Assembly: GCF_002834145.1 (NCBI RefSeq)
Contig: NZ_PHNT01000017.1
Span: 1 to 64,000, forward strand
Direction of reading: 5' to 3'
Length of the DNA stretch: 64,000 bases
From: Roseovarius salinarum
GTDB lineage: Bacteria > Pseudomonadota > Alphaproteobacteria > Rhodobacterales > Rhodobacteraceae
In this document: positions 7,509-16,272 of the stretch, piece by piece
Layout: each line of letters starts with the position of its first letter
Position numbering within the stretch: the stretch's first letter is position 1
Notes under the pieces: generated by a model
Seen by the model: only the letters and a program-made list of their open reading frames with translations
Told to the model about the DNA's origin: nothing
The model's database searches: none
Program-made: the position numbers and the translations under genes

Positions 7509-8474
7509 ATGCGCGCATTCCGGATCACCGCGCCCGATGCCGGCGCAACTCTTGCGGAGGGTCTGCCGCGGCCCGAACCCGGCCCGGGAGAGTTGCGGTT
7601 GCGCATCCACGCCTGCGGGCTCAATTTCGCCGACCTGCTGATGATCGAGGGCAAGTACCAGGACATGCCGGAGCCGCCCTTCACGATGGGGATGGAGGTC
7701 GCCGGAGAGGTCGACGCCCTCGGCCCCGGCGTATCGGGGCCGGCGCCGGGGACGCGTGTGGCTGTCTTCGGCGGCCATGGCGGGCTGGCCGACTACGGCT
7801 GTTTCCCCGCCGACCGCGCGGTGCCGCTGCCCGACAGCATGGATCACACCGAGGCCGCGGCCTTCCAGGTGGCCTACTGCACCAGCCACGTGGCGCTCGA
7901 GCACCGCGCGCGCCTGCAGCAGGGCGAGACGCTGCTGGTGCTCGGCGCGGCCGGCGGCGTCGGGCTGACCGCAGTGGAAATCGGCAAGCTGAAGGGCGCG
8001 CGCGTGATCGCCTGCGCGCGCGGACGCGACAAGCTGGCCGTGGCCCAACGGGCCGGTGCCGATCACCTCGTCGACGCCGAAACCGAGGACATCCGCCAGG
8101 CCTGCAAGGATCTCGGCGGGCTCGACGTGGTCTATGACCCCGTGGGCGGGGAGCAGTTCCGCGCCGCCTTCCGCGCCTGCCGGCCCGAGGGGCGGATCCT
8201 GGCGATCGGCTTTGCGTCGGGCGACGTGCCCCAGATCCCGGCCAACCACCTGCTGGTGAAGAACCTCAGCGTCCTCGGCCTCTACTGGGGCGGCTACCTG
8301 CGGTTCCGCCCAGAGGTCCTGACCGGCAGCCTGGCCACATTGCTGCGCTGGTACGAGGCCGGCCGGCTGGCCCCGCACGTCAGCCATACCCTGCCGCTCG
8401 AACGCACGGAAGAGGCGCTGGACCTGCTGCGCCGGCGCAAGTCGACCGGCAAGGTCGTGGTCACGATGCGCTGA
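7509..8474 (+). CDS. NADPH:quinone oxidoreductase family (MDR superfamily)
   Basis: A 321-residue zinc-independent MDR enzyme. The N-terminal substrate domain carries NFADLLMIEGKYQ and the cofactor domain carries the glycine-rich LVLGAAGGVGLTAVEIGK (about residue 145). The structural zinc Cys cluster is absent, as expected for QOR. It likely reduces quinones or enones with NADPH in the cytosol. Its 3' end overlaps the convergent LysR gene by 14 bases. Confidence 0.9.
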   Translation: MRAFRITAPDAGATLAEGLPRPEPGPGELRLRIHACGLNFADLLMIEGKYQDMPEPPFTMGMEVAGEVDALGPGVSGPAPGTRVAVFGGHGGLADYGCFPADRAVPLPDSMDHTEAAAFQVAYCTSHVALEHRARLQQGETLLVLGAAGGVGLTAVEIGKLKGARVIACARGRDKLAVAQRAGADHLVDAETEDIRQACKDLGGLDVVYDPVGGEQFRAAFRACRPEGRILAIGFASGDVPQIPANHLLVKNLSVLGLYWGGYLRFRPEVLTGSLATLLRWYEAGRLAPHVSHTLPLERTEEALDLLRRRKSTGKVVVTMR

Positions 8475-9351
8475 CCGCGCGGGGCGCCGCCGGCCGCGCC
8501 GGGGACACCCCGAACCCCTGCCGGACCATCCCGGCGAGCCGTGCGATGATCTCGTCGCGCGCGGTGCCGCCACCGTACATGTTGATCTTCTGGTGCCCCA
8601 GGTCGGGCAGCCCCTCGCCCGGCGCGATCTGTTCCAGGTGCGGCGGCGCGTGCCCTTCGAGCATGGAGGTCACGGCGAGGTCGGCACTGACCGTGGCCTC
8701 GACGGTGCGGTCGGATTCCGATTCCACGGCCATCTCCCAGTCGATGCCGGCGGCGTCGAGGCGCGCGATGTCGCCGGCGCGGAAGACGCACTGCCGGCAA
8801 TAGGCCAGCCGCAGCGGCCGCTGCCGGAAGGCCGAACCGCCCGGCGCCCCGATCCAGCGCAGCGGCACCTCGCCCAGCGTTTCCGCGCCCGGGCCGACCT
8901 CGGCCTCGGTGGTCAGGATCAACTCGACCTCGCCCTTGTCGTGGGCGCGGCGCAACTCGGTGGTGTGCGAGGAGTTCAGATTGACCTTCACCCGTGGGAA
9001 GGCCGCGTTGAACTGTTGCAGCACCCGCGGGATCACGGGGTAGACGATGTCGTGGGGCACCCCCAGCGTGACCTCCCCTTCCCAGACAGTGTCGGTCAAG
9101 CGGCCGACCGCTTCGTCGTTGAGGGCGATCATCCGCCGTGCATATCCCAGAAGCTGCTCGCCCGCCGGCGTCAGCGTGACGCGCCGGTTGCCACGATCCA
9201 GCAGGGCCAGGCCCAGCGTTTCCTCGAGCCGCTTGAGCTGCATCGACACGGCCGATTGCGTCAGGTTCAGAGTGGCGGCCGCGCGGGTTACGCCCCCATG
9301 ATCGGCAACCGCCATGAAGGACCGCAGCGTGGTGGTGTCCAGATTCCGCAT
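8461..9351 (-). CDS. LysR-family transcriptional regulator
   Basis: A 296-residue protein with the N-terminal LysR helix-turn-helix (RAAATLNLTQSAVSMQLKRL, residues 18-37) followed by LDRGNRRVTLTPAGEQLL and a periplasmic-binding-like effector domain. It is convergent with the quinone oxidoreductase (14-base overlap) and divergent from the small DUF1127 gene, its most probable target by LysR convention. Effector unknown. Confidence 0.92.
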   Translation of the reverse strand: MRNLDTTTLRSFMAVADHGGVTRAAATLNLTQSAVSMQLKRLEETLGLALLDRGNRRVTLTPAGEQLLGYARRMIALNDEAVGRLTDTVWEGEVTLGVPHDIVYPVIPRVLQQFNAAFPRVKVNLNSSHTTELRRAHDKGEVELILTTEAEVGPGAETLGEVPLRWIGAPGGSAFRQRPLRLAYCRQCVFRAGDIARLDAAGIDWEMAVESESDRTVEATVSADLAVTSMLEGHAPPHLEQIAPGEGLPDLGHQKINMYGGGTARDEIIARLAGMVRQGFGVSPARPAAPRAVSAS

Positions 9352-9476
9352 GTATCACGACCCCTGATGTGTTGCCCATTAAACATTCATTTTTCAAATG
9401 AAGCAGATCATGCCAGAAACATCAACAGTCGAAATGAAACCGGCGCATTGCATCACGCGATGAAAAGGAGGCCGCC

Positions 9477-9686
9477 ATGACCCTACTGGAACAGACACGC
9501 CGCCGCGCGGGTTGCCCCCCGGCACGGCGGCACGGCCTGCGTGCGCTGGCCGCGCTTTTCCGCCAGCGCCAGGCCCTTCGGCGGCTGGAGGATGCCGCCC
9601 TGGCCGACCTCGGGCTGACGCGCGACGAGGCCGAGCGCGAGGCGCGCCGCGCGCCGTGGGACGTACCCGACAGCTGGCGTTGCTGA
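9477..9686 (+). CDS. Small DUF1127 (YjiS-like) protein
   Basis: A 69-residue basic protein ending in the DUF1127 pattern, RQALRRLEDAALADLGLT followed by RDEAEREARRAPWDVP. A strong Shine-Dalgarno (AAAAGGAGG) sits six bases before the ATG. DUF1127 proteins in alphaproteobacteria have been linked to RNA metabolism and phosphate or stress responses. The cytosolic role here is inferred only from family. It is transcribed away from a LysR gene. Confidence 0.85.
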   Translation: MTLLEQTRRRAGCPPARRHGLRALAALFRQRQALRRLEDAALADLGLTRDEAEREARRAPWDVPDSWRC

Positions 9687-9800
9687 CCCTGCGAAAACGG
9701 CGCGTGGCCGGCCGGAAAGCCTTGAAAAGCCGCCGTGCCTGACCGATATTGTCGGTGACTGGCCCTGCCGGGCCCGCGCGTTCACAACTCGGAGGCATAG

Positions 9801-10520
9801 ATGGCTGAATTCGACACGATCCGGTCGGCGGCGGGCGCCCGCTCCGCCCAGATCGACCAGGGCCTGCGCGCCCACATGAACAAGGTTTACGGCACCATGT
9901 CGGTGGGCATGTTGCTGACTTTCGCCGCGGCCTGGGCCGTGGGCAACAACGCGGCGATGATGAACACCCTGTTCACGGGGTTCACACGCTACATCGTCAT
10001 GTTCATGCCGCTGATCATGGTCTTCGCCTTCAGCGCCGCGATCAACCGCCTGTCGGCCGCCGGGGCGCAACTGTTCTTCTACGCCTTCTCGGCGGTGATG
10101 GGTGTCTCCATCAGCTACATCTTCGTGGTCTTTACCGACTACTCGATCGCGCAGGTGTTCCTGATCACCGCGATCGCCTTCGCGGGCCTGTCGCTGTGGG
10201 GCTACACGACGAAGAAGGACATCTCGGGCTGGGGCAGCTTCCTGATCATGGGGCTGATCGGCCTGATCGTGGCCTCGATCGTGAACATCTTCCTCGGCTC
10301 GCCCGCCATCATGTTCGCCATCTCGATCATCGGCGTGCTGATCTTCGCGGGGCTGACGGCCTATGACACGCAGGACATCAAGAACGAGTATCTCGCCCAC
10401 GCCCAGCACGGCGACAGCGAATGGCTCGGCAAGTCCGCGATCATGGGCGCGCTGAGGCTCTACCTCGACTTCATCAACATGTTCATGATGCTTCTCAGCC
10501 TGCTCGGCGGGCGCGAATAA
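9801..10520 (+). CDS. Bax inhibitor-1 / YccA family membrane protein
   Basis: A 239-residue inner-membrane protein with about seven hydrophobic helices, preceded by a polar N-terminus containing IDQGLRAHMNKVYGTMSVG, typical of alphaproteobacterial BI-1 proteins. The loop GLTAYDTQDIKNEY before the last helix is the conserved acidic motif linked to Ca2+/H+ leak and pH sensing. GGAGG lies about seven bases before the ATG. A strong terminator follows, so it is probably monocistronic. Confidence 0.93.
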   Translation: MAEFDTIRSAAGARSAQIDQGLRAHMNKVYGTMSVGMLLTFAAAWAVGNNAAMMNTLFTGFTRYIVMFMPLIMVFAFSAAINRLSAAGAQLFFYAFSAVMGVSISYIFVVFTDYSIAQVFLITAIAFAGLSLWGYTTKKDISGWGSFLIMGLIGLIVASIVNIFLGSPAIMFAISIIGVLIFAGLTAYDTQDIKNEYLAHAQHGDSEWLGKSAIMGALRLYLDFINMFMMLLSLLGGRE

Positions 10521-10545
10521 CGCCGATCCCTCCGGATCGCCAGGG

Positions 10546-10580
10546 AAGGGCCGGTCGCAAGCGACCGGCCCTTTCGTTTT
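10546..10580 (+). terminator. Rho-independent terminator of the BI-1 gene
   Basis: A perfect stem AAGGGCCGGTCGC/GCGACCGGCCCTT around a two-base loop is followed by a T-rich run (CTTTCGTTTT). It begins 26 bases after the BI-1 stop codon. Confidence 0.85.
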
Positions 10581-10685
10581 GGCGCCGCCCCGCGGGCACC
10601 GACGCGGGCCGGCGGCGCGGTCGACGTGCATGCGCCACCTCGTCGTCCACCCGCGCTTTCATGCTTCGCGCAGACGGCCGGAACG

Positions 10686-10713
10686 AAAAAGGCCGCGCCA
10701 ACGTGGCACGGCC
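10686..10713 (-). terminator. Rho-independent terminator of rpmG
   Basis: On the minus strand GGCCGTGCC and GGCGCGGCC pair (one G-U) around a five-base loop and are followed by five T. It lies 28 bases past the rpmG stop. Confidence 0.8.
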
Positions 10714-10740
10714 CTTTCCAAAGTCCGATGCTGGGCAGGA

Positions 10741-10908
10741 TTACTTGATCTTGCCTTCCTTGTACTCGACGTGCTTGCGCGCGACGGGATCGTACTTCCG
10801 GATCGTCATCTTCTCGGTCATGGTGCGGGCATTCTTCTTGGTCACGTAGAAATGGCCCGTGCCCGCGGTCGAGTTCAGGCGGATCTTGATGGTCGTCGGT
10901 TTCGCCAT
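10741..10908 (-). CDS. rpmG: 50S ribosomal protein L33
   Basis: A 55-residue protein beginning [20 protein letters not shown] and ending VEYKEGKIK, the standard length and sequence of proteobacterial L33. It is a large-subunit protein near the E site. The zinc-binding CxxC pairs of the alternative L33 form are absent, so this is the zinc-free type. AGGAGA precedes the ATG by seven bases and a terminator follows. It is a real gene although short. Confidence 0.97.
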   Translation of the reverse strand: MAKPTTIKIRLNSTAGTGHFYVTKKNARTMTEKMTIRKYDPVARKHVEYKEGKIK

Positions 10909-11015
10909 AATCGGGTCTCCTGCGGCGGGCGGCCTTGCGCGCCCCGTGGTATCTGTCGTGAGGCCTGCCTTTTACCCGGGACGCGCCCCGAGTCAACCGG
11001 CCGGGCGGCCAAATT

Positions 11016-11388
11016 TCACGCGCGGAGGGCCTGTAAGCCGGATTCTGTCCAGGGGGAGGCCCCTTGGATGGCCATTCCTCTGGACGCGCGGTTGCCCGCG
11101 CGCCTCGAGCTGCCTACCCGGATCCCGGGCCAAGGCGGCCCATGCGGGATCCCTATTCGGCATTGCTCCCGGTGGGGCTTGCCGTGCCGGCCCTGTTGCC
11201 AGGGCCGCGGTGGGCTCTTACCCCACCGTTTCACCCTTGCCGGCCCGGGGGCCGGCGGTCTGTTTTCTGTGGCGCTTTCCCTCGGGTTGCCCCGGCCGGG
11301 CGTTACCCGGCACCGTTGCCTTGTGGAGTCCGGACTTTCCTCGGGGGGCATACCCCCGCGGCCATCCGGCCCTCCGCGCAAGGGTGAC
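11016..11388 (-). ncRNA. rnpB: RNase P RNA, bacterial type A
   Basis: On the minus strand the 5' part carries GAGGAAAGTCCGGACTCC, the near-universal bacterial RNase P core, and later GGTAAGAGCCCACCG and the closing ACAGAATCCGGCTTACAGG. The ends pair as P1 (GCGCGGAGGGCC with GGCCCTCCGCGC). The estimated length of about 373 bases fits alphaproteobacterial RNAs, and the ends are accurate to a few bases. This RNA is the catalyst that matures tRNA 5' ends. It begins directly after the stop of the amidase gene on the same strand. Confidence 0.96.
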
Positions 11389-12096
11389 TTAGGCAGTCGC
11401 CGCGCCCTGGTCAACGGGAAAGCGGCGCGCAAGATCGGCGGCGAGAGCGGCATCGACAGCGTCCGGTGCCCCGCCCCGTGCCGCCGCCCAGGGGCGAAAC
11501 CGCAGGCGAAAGGCGCGCAGGATCCAGGTGCTGCCGACAGATGTGTCGTAGCCGAAAGCGGCCGCATCGGTGGCGAAGCGGGCCGGGTCGCCGCAGCGGC
11601 CGCCCGCCTCCGCCGCGGGCCAAACGGCAAGCCCCGCACGGGCAAGTGCGCCCCAGTCGAACCGGGCGCCGGGGTCGGATTTCCGCGCCGGCGCCATGTC
11701 GGAATGGCCGATCACGCGTGCCGGCGGGATCGACCGGCGCGTCATCACATCGTACAGCAGCGCCTCGAGCGCGGCCATCTGCGGCGCCGGGAAGGGATGC
11801 GCGCCGGTGTTCACAAGCTCGATACCGATGGAGCGTGAGTTGACATCGTCCACCCTGCCCCACCGGCCGGCCCCGGCGTGCCACGCGCGCTCGGCTTCCT
11901 CCACCAGTTGAAAGGTCGTGCCGGTCTCGTCGACCAGGTAGTGGGCGGACACGGCCGCCGATGGCTCACACAGGCGCGCCAGCGCCGCCCCGGCGTTCGC
12001 CATGCCCGTGTAGTGCAGCACCACGAGATCGGGGCTGGCCCCGCCGCGGCGCGCGCCGTAATTCGGCGATGGATGCCGGATCAGCCGGCCGGCCAC
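11389..12096 (-). CDS. AmiD-like N-acetylmuramoyl-L-alanine amidase
   Basis: A 235-residue amidase_2 domain protein. The zinc-site motifs are DLVVLHYTGM, the AERAWHAGAGRW segment and IGHSDMAPARKSDPG. The GTG at 12096 is used because homologous sequence starts there (LIRHPSPNYGARR). It follows the upstream lipoprotein stop after seven bases. No signal peptide is evident, so a cytosolic role in muropeptide recycling (AmpD type) is as likely as a periplasmic one. Its stop codon abuts the RNase P RNA. Confidence 0.9.
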   Translation of the reverse strand: MAGRLIRHPSPNYGARRGGASPDLVVLHYTGMANAGAALARLCEPSAAVSAHYLVDETGTTFQLVEEAERAWHAGAGRWGRVDDVNSRSIGIELVNTGAHPFPAPQMAALEALLYDVMTRRSIPPARVIGHSDMAPARKSDPGARFDWGALARAGLAVWPAAEAGGRCGDPARFATDAAAFGYDTSVGSTWILRAFRLRFRPWAAARGGAPDAVDAALAADLARRFPVDQGAATA

Positions 12097-12103
12097 CGGT
12101 GGC

Positions 12104-12886
12104 TCACCCGCCGAGGGCCTGCCGGAAAGGTTCCGGATCCCACGAACAGGCATAGCCGTCGCCATCGGGATCAAGGGCCTTCCGATCGCGTTCGGGCCCA
12201 CCCATGTCGAGGAACGCGGCCTGCGCCTTGTCGGGCGACGGGTATTTCGCGCAGTTGCGCTGGTTCCTCGCCTCCAGGTTGAAGCCACGCCGCTTGTAGA
12301 CCTGCGTGCCCACGGGGTGGCTGGTGGACAGCGCGTAGGCCACGATGTTGGGACCGGTGTCGCCACGGCGCGCGGGCAGCGCGGTCGGCTCGACGACCTC
12401 GTACTGTTCGCGAATGCGCGCGATACGCTCCGCGTCTTCCTCGATGGAACGCTCGGCGTCCACCGCCTCGAAGTCGTTTTCGCGCGAGATCCCGCTGGCT
12501 GTCGTCACAGCCTCGGGCGGCGGGTTGCCGGGCGCGGCATGCACCACCGGCTCGCCCGAGTTGGCCTGCGTTTCCGCGAGCGCGGCCCGCGTCTCGGCGG
12601 CCAGCCGCGCGCCGTCGTCGCCCTGCGCGCTCCGGTCGGTGACCGTCGCATCGCCAGCCGGCGCAGCCGCGGTGCGCCCGCCGCTGCGCGCGTCGTCGCC
12701 CGGTGCCAACGGTTCGGTCGCGATGGTGCCCGGCGCCGCCAGCGGCTGCCCGGCAACCCGGGAATCGCGGGCCGTCTTGCGGCTTTCGTACTGCGCCGGG
12801 CGGTCGAACCCGGGGCCGCTGTCGGGCACCTGCGGGCTGCACGCGGCAACGCCCAGCAAGGCCGTGCCAACAATCAAGATGCGCAT
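12104..12886 (-). CDS. Lipoprotein with C-terminal Excalibur domain
   Basis: A 260-residue protein with a lipoprotein signal peptide (LLGVAACS, lipid Cys16). A long Ala/Pro/Thr-rich, low-complexity middle follows (residues 20-190). The small C-terminal Excalibur domain carries NCAKYPSPDKAQAAFL and DPDGDGYACSWDPEPF with the DxDxDGxxC calcium signature. Excalibur domains are extracellular, and the lipid anchor implies the cell envelope. It precedes the amidase by seven bases, suggesting a shared wall-related transcript. Function unknown. Confidence 0.82.
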   Translation of the reverse strand: MRILIVGTALLGVAACSPQVPDSGPGFDRPAQYESRKTARDSRVAGQPLAAPGTIATEPLAPGDDARSGGRTAAAPAGDATVTDRSAQGDDGARLAAETRAALAETQANSGEPVVHAAPGNPPPEAVTTASGISRENDFEAVDAERSIEEDAERIARIREQYEVVEPTALPARRGDTGPNIVAYALSTSHPVGTQVYKRRGFNLEARNQRNCAKYPSPDKAQAAFLDMGGPERDRKALDPDGDGYACSWDPEPFRQALGG

Positions 12887-12923
12887 CTGCTTTTTCCTGC
12901 CACGCCTGTTTTGAAGCGGGGTT

Positions 12924-14411
12924 CTACCACCATTTCCCGGGCTTGGCTACAAAGCCCGCGGCCGTCTCGAGGCTGTGGGCACAATTCAGCAGATCGCCTT
13001 CTTCCCACGGCCGGCCGATGAGTTGCAGGCCCAGCGGCAGACCGGACTTGTCCTGCCCGGCGGGCACGCTGATGCCCGGAAGGCCCGCCAGGTTCACCGG
13101 CACGGTGAAGACGTCGTTGAGGTACATCTGCACGGGATCCTCGTCGCCGACCTCGCCAAGGCCGAAGGCGGCCGAGGGCGTGGCCGGGGTCAGGATCGCG
13201 TCGACGCCAGCCTCGAACGCCTGTTCGAAGTCGCGCTTGATCAGGGTGCGCACCTTGCGGGCACGGTTGTAGTACGCGTCGTAGAACCCCGCCGACAGCA
13301 CGTAGGTGCCCACCATCACGCGGCGCTTGACCTCGTCGCCGAAGCCTTCGGCGCGGGTCTTTTCGTACATGTCGACGATGCCCTCGCCCTTGTCGAGCGT
13401 GGCGCGGTGACCGTAGCGCACCCCGTCGTAACGTGCGAGGTTCGATGACGCCTCGGCCGGCGCGATGACGTAGTAGGTCGGCAGCGCATACTTCGTGTGC
13501 GGCAGCGAGATGTCGCGGATCTCGGCACCGGCGTCCCGCAGCATCTCGATTCCGCGCTGCCACAGCGCCTCGATCTCGTCGGGCATGCCGTCCACGCGGT
13601 ATTCGCGGGGGATGCCGATGACCTTGCCGCGGATGTCGCCCGTCAGCATCGCCTCGAAATCGGGCACGGGCAGGTCGGCGGAGGTCGAATCCATCGGGTC
13701 GTGGCCGGCCATCGCCTGCAGCATCAGCGCCGCATCGCGCACCGACTTGGTCATCGGCCCGGCCTGGTCAAGGCTGGAGGCGAAGGCCACGATCCCCCAG
13801 CGCGAGCAGCGCCCGTACGTGGGCTTGAGCCCGGTGATCCCGGTGAAGGCCGCGGGCTGGCGGATCGAGCCGCCGGTGTCGGTGCCGGTGGCGGCCAGGC
13901 ATAGGTCGGCGGCCACGGCCGCCGCCGAGCCGCCCGAGGAGCCGCCGGGGGTCAGCCGGCGGTCATCCACCTTCCACGGGTTGACCGCGTCACCGTAGAC
14001 GCTGGTCTCGTTCGAGCTTCCCATGGCGAATTCGTCCATGTTCAGCTTGCCCAGCATCACCGCGCCCGCATCGAAAAGGTTGCGCGTGACGGTGGATTCG
14101 TATTCCGGGCGGAAGCCCTCGAGGATGCGGCTGCCCGCCTGGCTGGCCGTGCCGCGGGTACAGAACAGATCCTTGATGCCGACGGGGATGCCGCACATCG
14201 CCGGCGCGTCACCCCGTTGCAGCCGCGCGTCGGCGGCGCGGGCCTGGTCCAGCGCCTGTTCGGGCGTGTCGTGGACGAAGGCGTTGAGGGCCCTGCCCCC
14301 CTCGGCCGCCGTCAGGCAGGCCTCGGTCAGCTCGACCGAGGTGACATCGCCGGCGCGCAGCCGGTCGCGGGCCTGGGCGATGGTGAGGGCGTTGAGTTCC
14401 CGGGTCATCAT
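12924..14411 (-). CDS. gatA: Asp/Glu-tRNA amidotransferase subunit A
   Basis: A 495-residue amidase-signature enzyme with [16 protein letters not shown] and [12 protein letters not shown], containing the Ser-cisSer-Lys triad. It releases ammonia from glutamine for GatB. The start is the ATG at 14411 (or 14408), overlapping the gatC stop. The longer frame upstream is a shadow of gatC. GatB is not in the window, which is common in alphaproteobacteria. Confidence 0.96.
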   Translation of the reverse strand: MMTRELNALTIAQARDRLRAGDVTSVELTEACLTAAEGGRALNAFVHDTPEQALDQARAADARLQRGDAPAMCGIPVGIKDLFCTRGTASQAGSRILEGFRPEYESTVTRNLFDAGAVMLGKLNMDEFAMGSSNETSVYGDAVNPWKVDDRRLTPGGSSGGSAAAVAADLCLAATGTDTGGSIRQPAAFTGITGLKPTYGRCSRWGIVAFASSLDQAGPMTKSVRDAALMLQAMAGHDPMDSTSADLPVPDFEAMLTGDIRGKVIGIPREYRVDGMPDEIEALWQRGIEMLRDAGAEIRDISLPHTKYALPTYYVIAPAEASSNLARYDGVRYGHRATLDKGEGIVDMYEKTRAEGFGDEVKRRVMVGTYVLSAGFYDAYYNRARKVRTLIKRDFEQAFEAGVDAILTPATPSAAFGLGEVGDEDPVQMYLNDVFTVPVNLAGLPGISVPAGQDKSGLPLGLQLIGRPWEEGDLLNCAHSLETAAGFVAKPGKWW

Positions 14412-14701
14412 TCCACCACCTTGGGCACGGCGAAGAAGCCCTCGCGCGCATCGGGCGCGTTCGACAGGACCTTGTCGGTCTGGCCGCCGTCGGTCACCTC
14501 GTCGGCGCGACGCTTGAGGCGCATGGGCGTGACGCTGACCATCGGCGCGACGCCGTCCACGTCGACCTCGGCCAGTTCGTCGATGAACCCCAGGATGCGG
14601 TTGAACTCCTGCGCCAGCCCGGGCAGCGCGTCGTCGTCCACGCGGATGCGCGCCAGCCGGGCCACGCGCGCGGCGGTCTCGGTATCGATCGACATCGTCA
14701 A
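14408..14701 (-). CDS. gatC: Asp/Glu-tRNA amidotransferase subunit C
   Basis: A 97-residue protein of normal GatC length with [20 protein letters not shown] at the N-terminus and [12 protein letters not shown] at the C-terminus, both conserved in the family. GatC wraps around GatA and stabilises the GatCAB complex in the cytosol. It is coupled to gatA by an ATGATGA overlap. Confidence 0.95.
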   Translation of the reverse strand: MTMSIDTETAARVARLARIRVDDDALPGLAQEFNRILGFIDELAEVDVDGVAPMVSVTPMRLKRRADEVTDGGQTDKVLSNAPDAREGFFAVPKVVE

Positions 14702-14730
14702 CTCTCCGTTTCAGGCCACGGGGCCTGCGT

Positions 14731-15393
14731 TTAGCGCCCACGCGAGGGTTGCGCAACCACGTGGACACGATAGACCTCGATCATCCAGCCCAGCATCGCC
14801 GCGTTCAGCAGATGCCAGCCGAAATGGGTGCCCAGGGGCACGATGGCGCAGAGCGGCGCGTCGAGGCTGCGCAACAGGATCGAGACCGCCAGCAGCGCGG
14901 CGCCCACCGCCAGCCCCCGCGCCGTGGCCGGCGCGCGACGGGCCAGCGCCACGGCATAGCCCGCGATCAGCAGCGGCAACGGCAGGTAACCGGCCGACAC
15001 CCCCACGACCGGCAGCCCCGCCAGCAGGGGCACGGCCGCCGCGCACACCGCGAGCGCCAGCACCGTGCCCAGCGCCGCCCGCGCCGGGCCAAGCCCCCAG
15101 AAGGCGCGGTTCGCCGCATAGAGGTAAAGGGTCACGAAGGCGGCGATCGGCACCACGTCGGCCAGCCCGGCCCAGGCGCGCGCCACGGTGTGGAACAGGA
15201 AGCTGCCCAGGCCGATCAACGCCAGCACCACGGCCAGCACCCGCGCCAGGCCCGTGTCCGCGCCGTTCAACCGGCGCCAGACGACCACTGCGGCCACCAC
15301 GAAGGCAAGGTTGGTCAAGGCGTTCACGGGCTCGGCCCAGAGGGCCGGGGTGAGCCTTTCGCAATAGGCATCCACGGTTCTTGTCCAGTCCAA
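14731..15393 (-). CDS. Ceramidase-family (CREST) membrane protein
   Basis: A roughly 220-residue integral membrane protein with about seven helices. Family motifs are [33 protein letters not shown] and [13 protein letters not shown], which carry the Asp and His residues that coordinate zinc in alkaline ceramidases. Translation probably starts with TTG at 15393 ([13 protein letters not shown]), preceded by GGAG, because no nearer ATG keeps the conserved DW start. It would act on membrane amide lipids, but a bacterial substrate is unproven. Confidence 0.78.
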   Translation of the reverse strand: MDWTRTVDAYCERLTPALWAEPVNALTNLAFVVAAVVVWRRLNGADTGLARVLAVVLALIGLGSFLFHTVARAWAGLADVVPIAAFVTLYLYAANRAFWGLGPARAALGTVLALAVCAAAVPLLAGLPVVGVSAGYLPLPLLIAGYAVALARRAPATARGLAVGAALLAVSILLRSLDAPLCAIVPLGTHFGWHLLNAAMLGWMIEVYRVHVVAQPSRGR

Positions 15394-15454
15394 GGGTCTT
15401 TTCTCCGCCCGCCGGGCTGTTAGGCTGCCCGGGGACAAACCTAGGGAGGCTGAC

Positions 15455-16147
15455 ATGAAAATCACATGGCTCGGGCACGCGTCGTTCCGCATCGAGATCG
15501 GCGGGCAGGTCCTGCTGATCGATCCCTGGCTGGAGGGCAACCCGATGCTGCCGGCCGAAAGCCACGATGCCGCCATCGCGGGCGCCACGCACATCCTGCT
15601 GACACATGCGCATTTCGACCACGTCCAGGACGTCCTGCCGATCGCGCGCACCCGCAAGCTGCCGATCGTGGGCCAGTTCGACCTGATGTCCTACTGGGAA
15701 GAACACGAGCACATGACGACCCTGGGCTTCAACAAGGGCGGCACGTTGGACCTGGGCGGCGTGCAGGTGACGATGGTGCACGCGGTGCATTCCACCAGCT
15801 TCGGCACCGACAAGGGCCCCGACGTGCCGGGCACCGAGTGCGGCTACATGATCGCGGGCGAGGGCCACACGATCTATGTCTCGGGCGATACCGACGTGAT
15901 GGCGGACATGAAGGTGTTCCATGACCTGCACGCACCGGATATCGGCATCCTCTGCGCGGGCGGCCATTTCACCATGGACATGCGGCGCGCGGCCTATGCC
16001 GCCAAGACCTTCTTCGATTTCAAGACGGTGATCCCCTGCCACTACCGCACCTTCGATTTCCTCGAACAGTCGGCCGACACGCTGGTCGAGGCGCTGCCGG
16101 GCGCGGACGTGATCGAGCCCGAGGTGATGACGCCCATCGAGATCTGA
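15455..16147 (+). CDS. UlaG-like metal-dependent hydrolase (MBL fold)
   Basis: A 230-residue protein with the motif LLTHAHFDHVQDV (HxHxDH) and the second-site CAGGHFTMDM and PCHYRTFDF histidines seen in UPF0173/UlaG-like lactonases. It begins MKITWLGHASFRIE, a typical start for this group. GGGAGG lies about six bases before the ATG. Substrate unknown. It is divergently oriented to the ceramidase-like gene, and a repeat copy follows its stop. Confidence 0.9.
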   Translation: MKITWLGHASFRIEIGGQVLLIDPWLEGNPMLPAESHDAAIAGATHILLTHAHFDHVQDVLPIARTRKLPIVGQFDLMSYWEEHEHMTTLGFNKGGTLDLGGVQVTMVHAVHSTSFGTDKGPDVPGTECGYMIAGEGHTIYVSGDTDVMADMKVFHDLHAPDIGILCAGGHFTMDMRRAAYAAKTFFDFKTVIPCHYRTFDFLEQSADTLVEALPGADVIEPEVMTPIEI

Positions 16148-16154
16148 GCGCCAA

Positions 16155-16219
16155 AGGGGGCGCTGCCCCCTCTTGGCCTTCGGCCAATTCACCCCCGGAG
16201 TATTTCGGGCAAGATGAAG
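16155..16219 (+). repeat. Dispersed GAGTATTT-loop repeat, copy B
   Basis: Three consecutive hairpins: GGGGGC GCT GCCCCC-like, TTGGCC TTC GGCCAA, and CCCG GAGTATTT CGGG, followed by CAAGATGAAG. Nearly identical to copy C at 34.7 kb. It lies eight bases after the UlaG-like stop codon and before rluB. Confidence 0.8.
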
Positions 16220-16272
16220 GGGCGGGCGATCCGCCCTTCCCCGCCGGGGCGCTTTGCGGTATCGCGCGGGAC

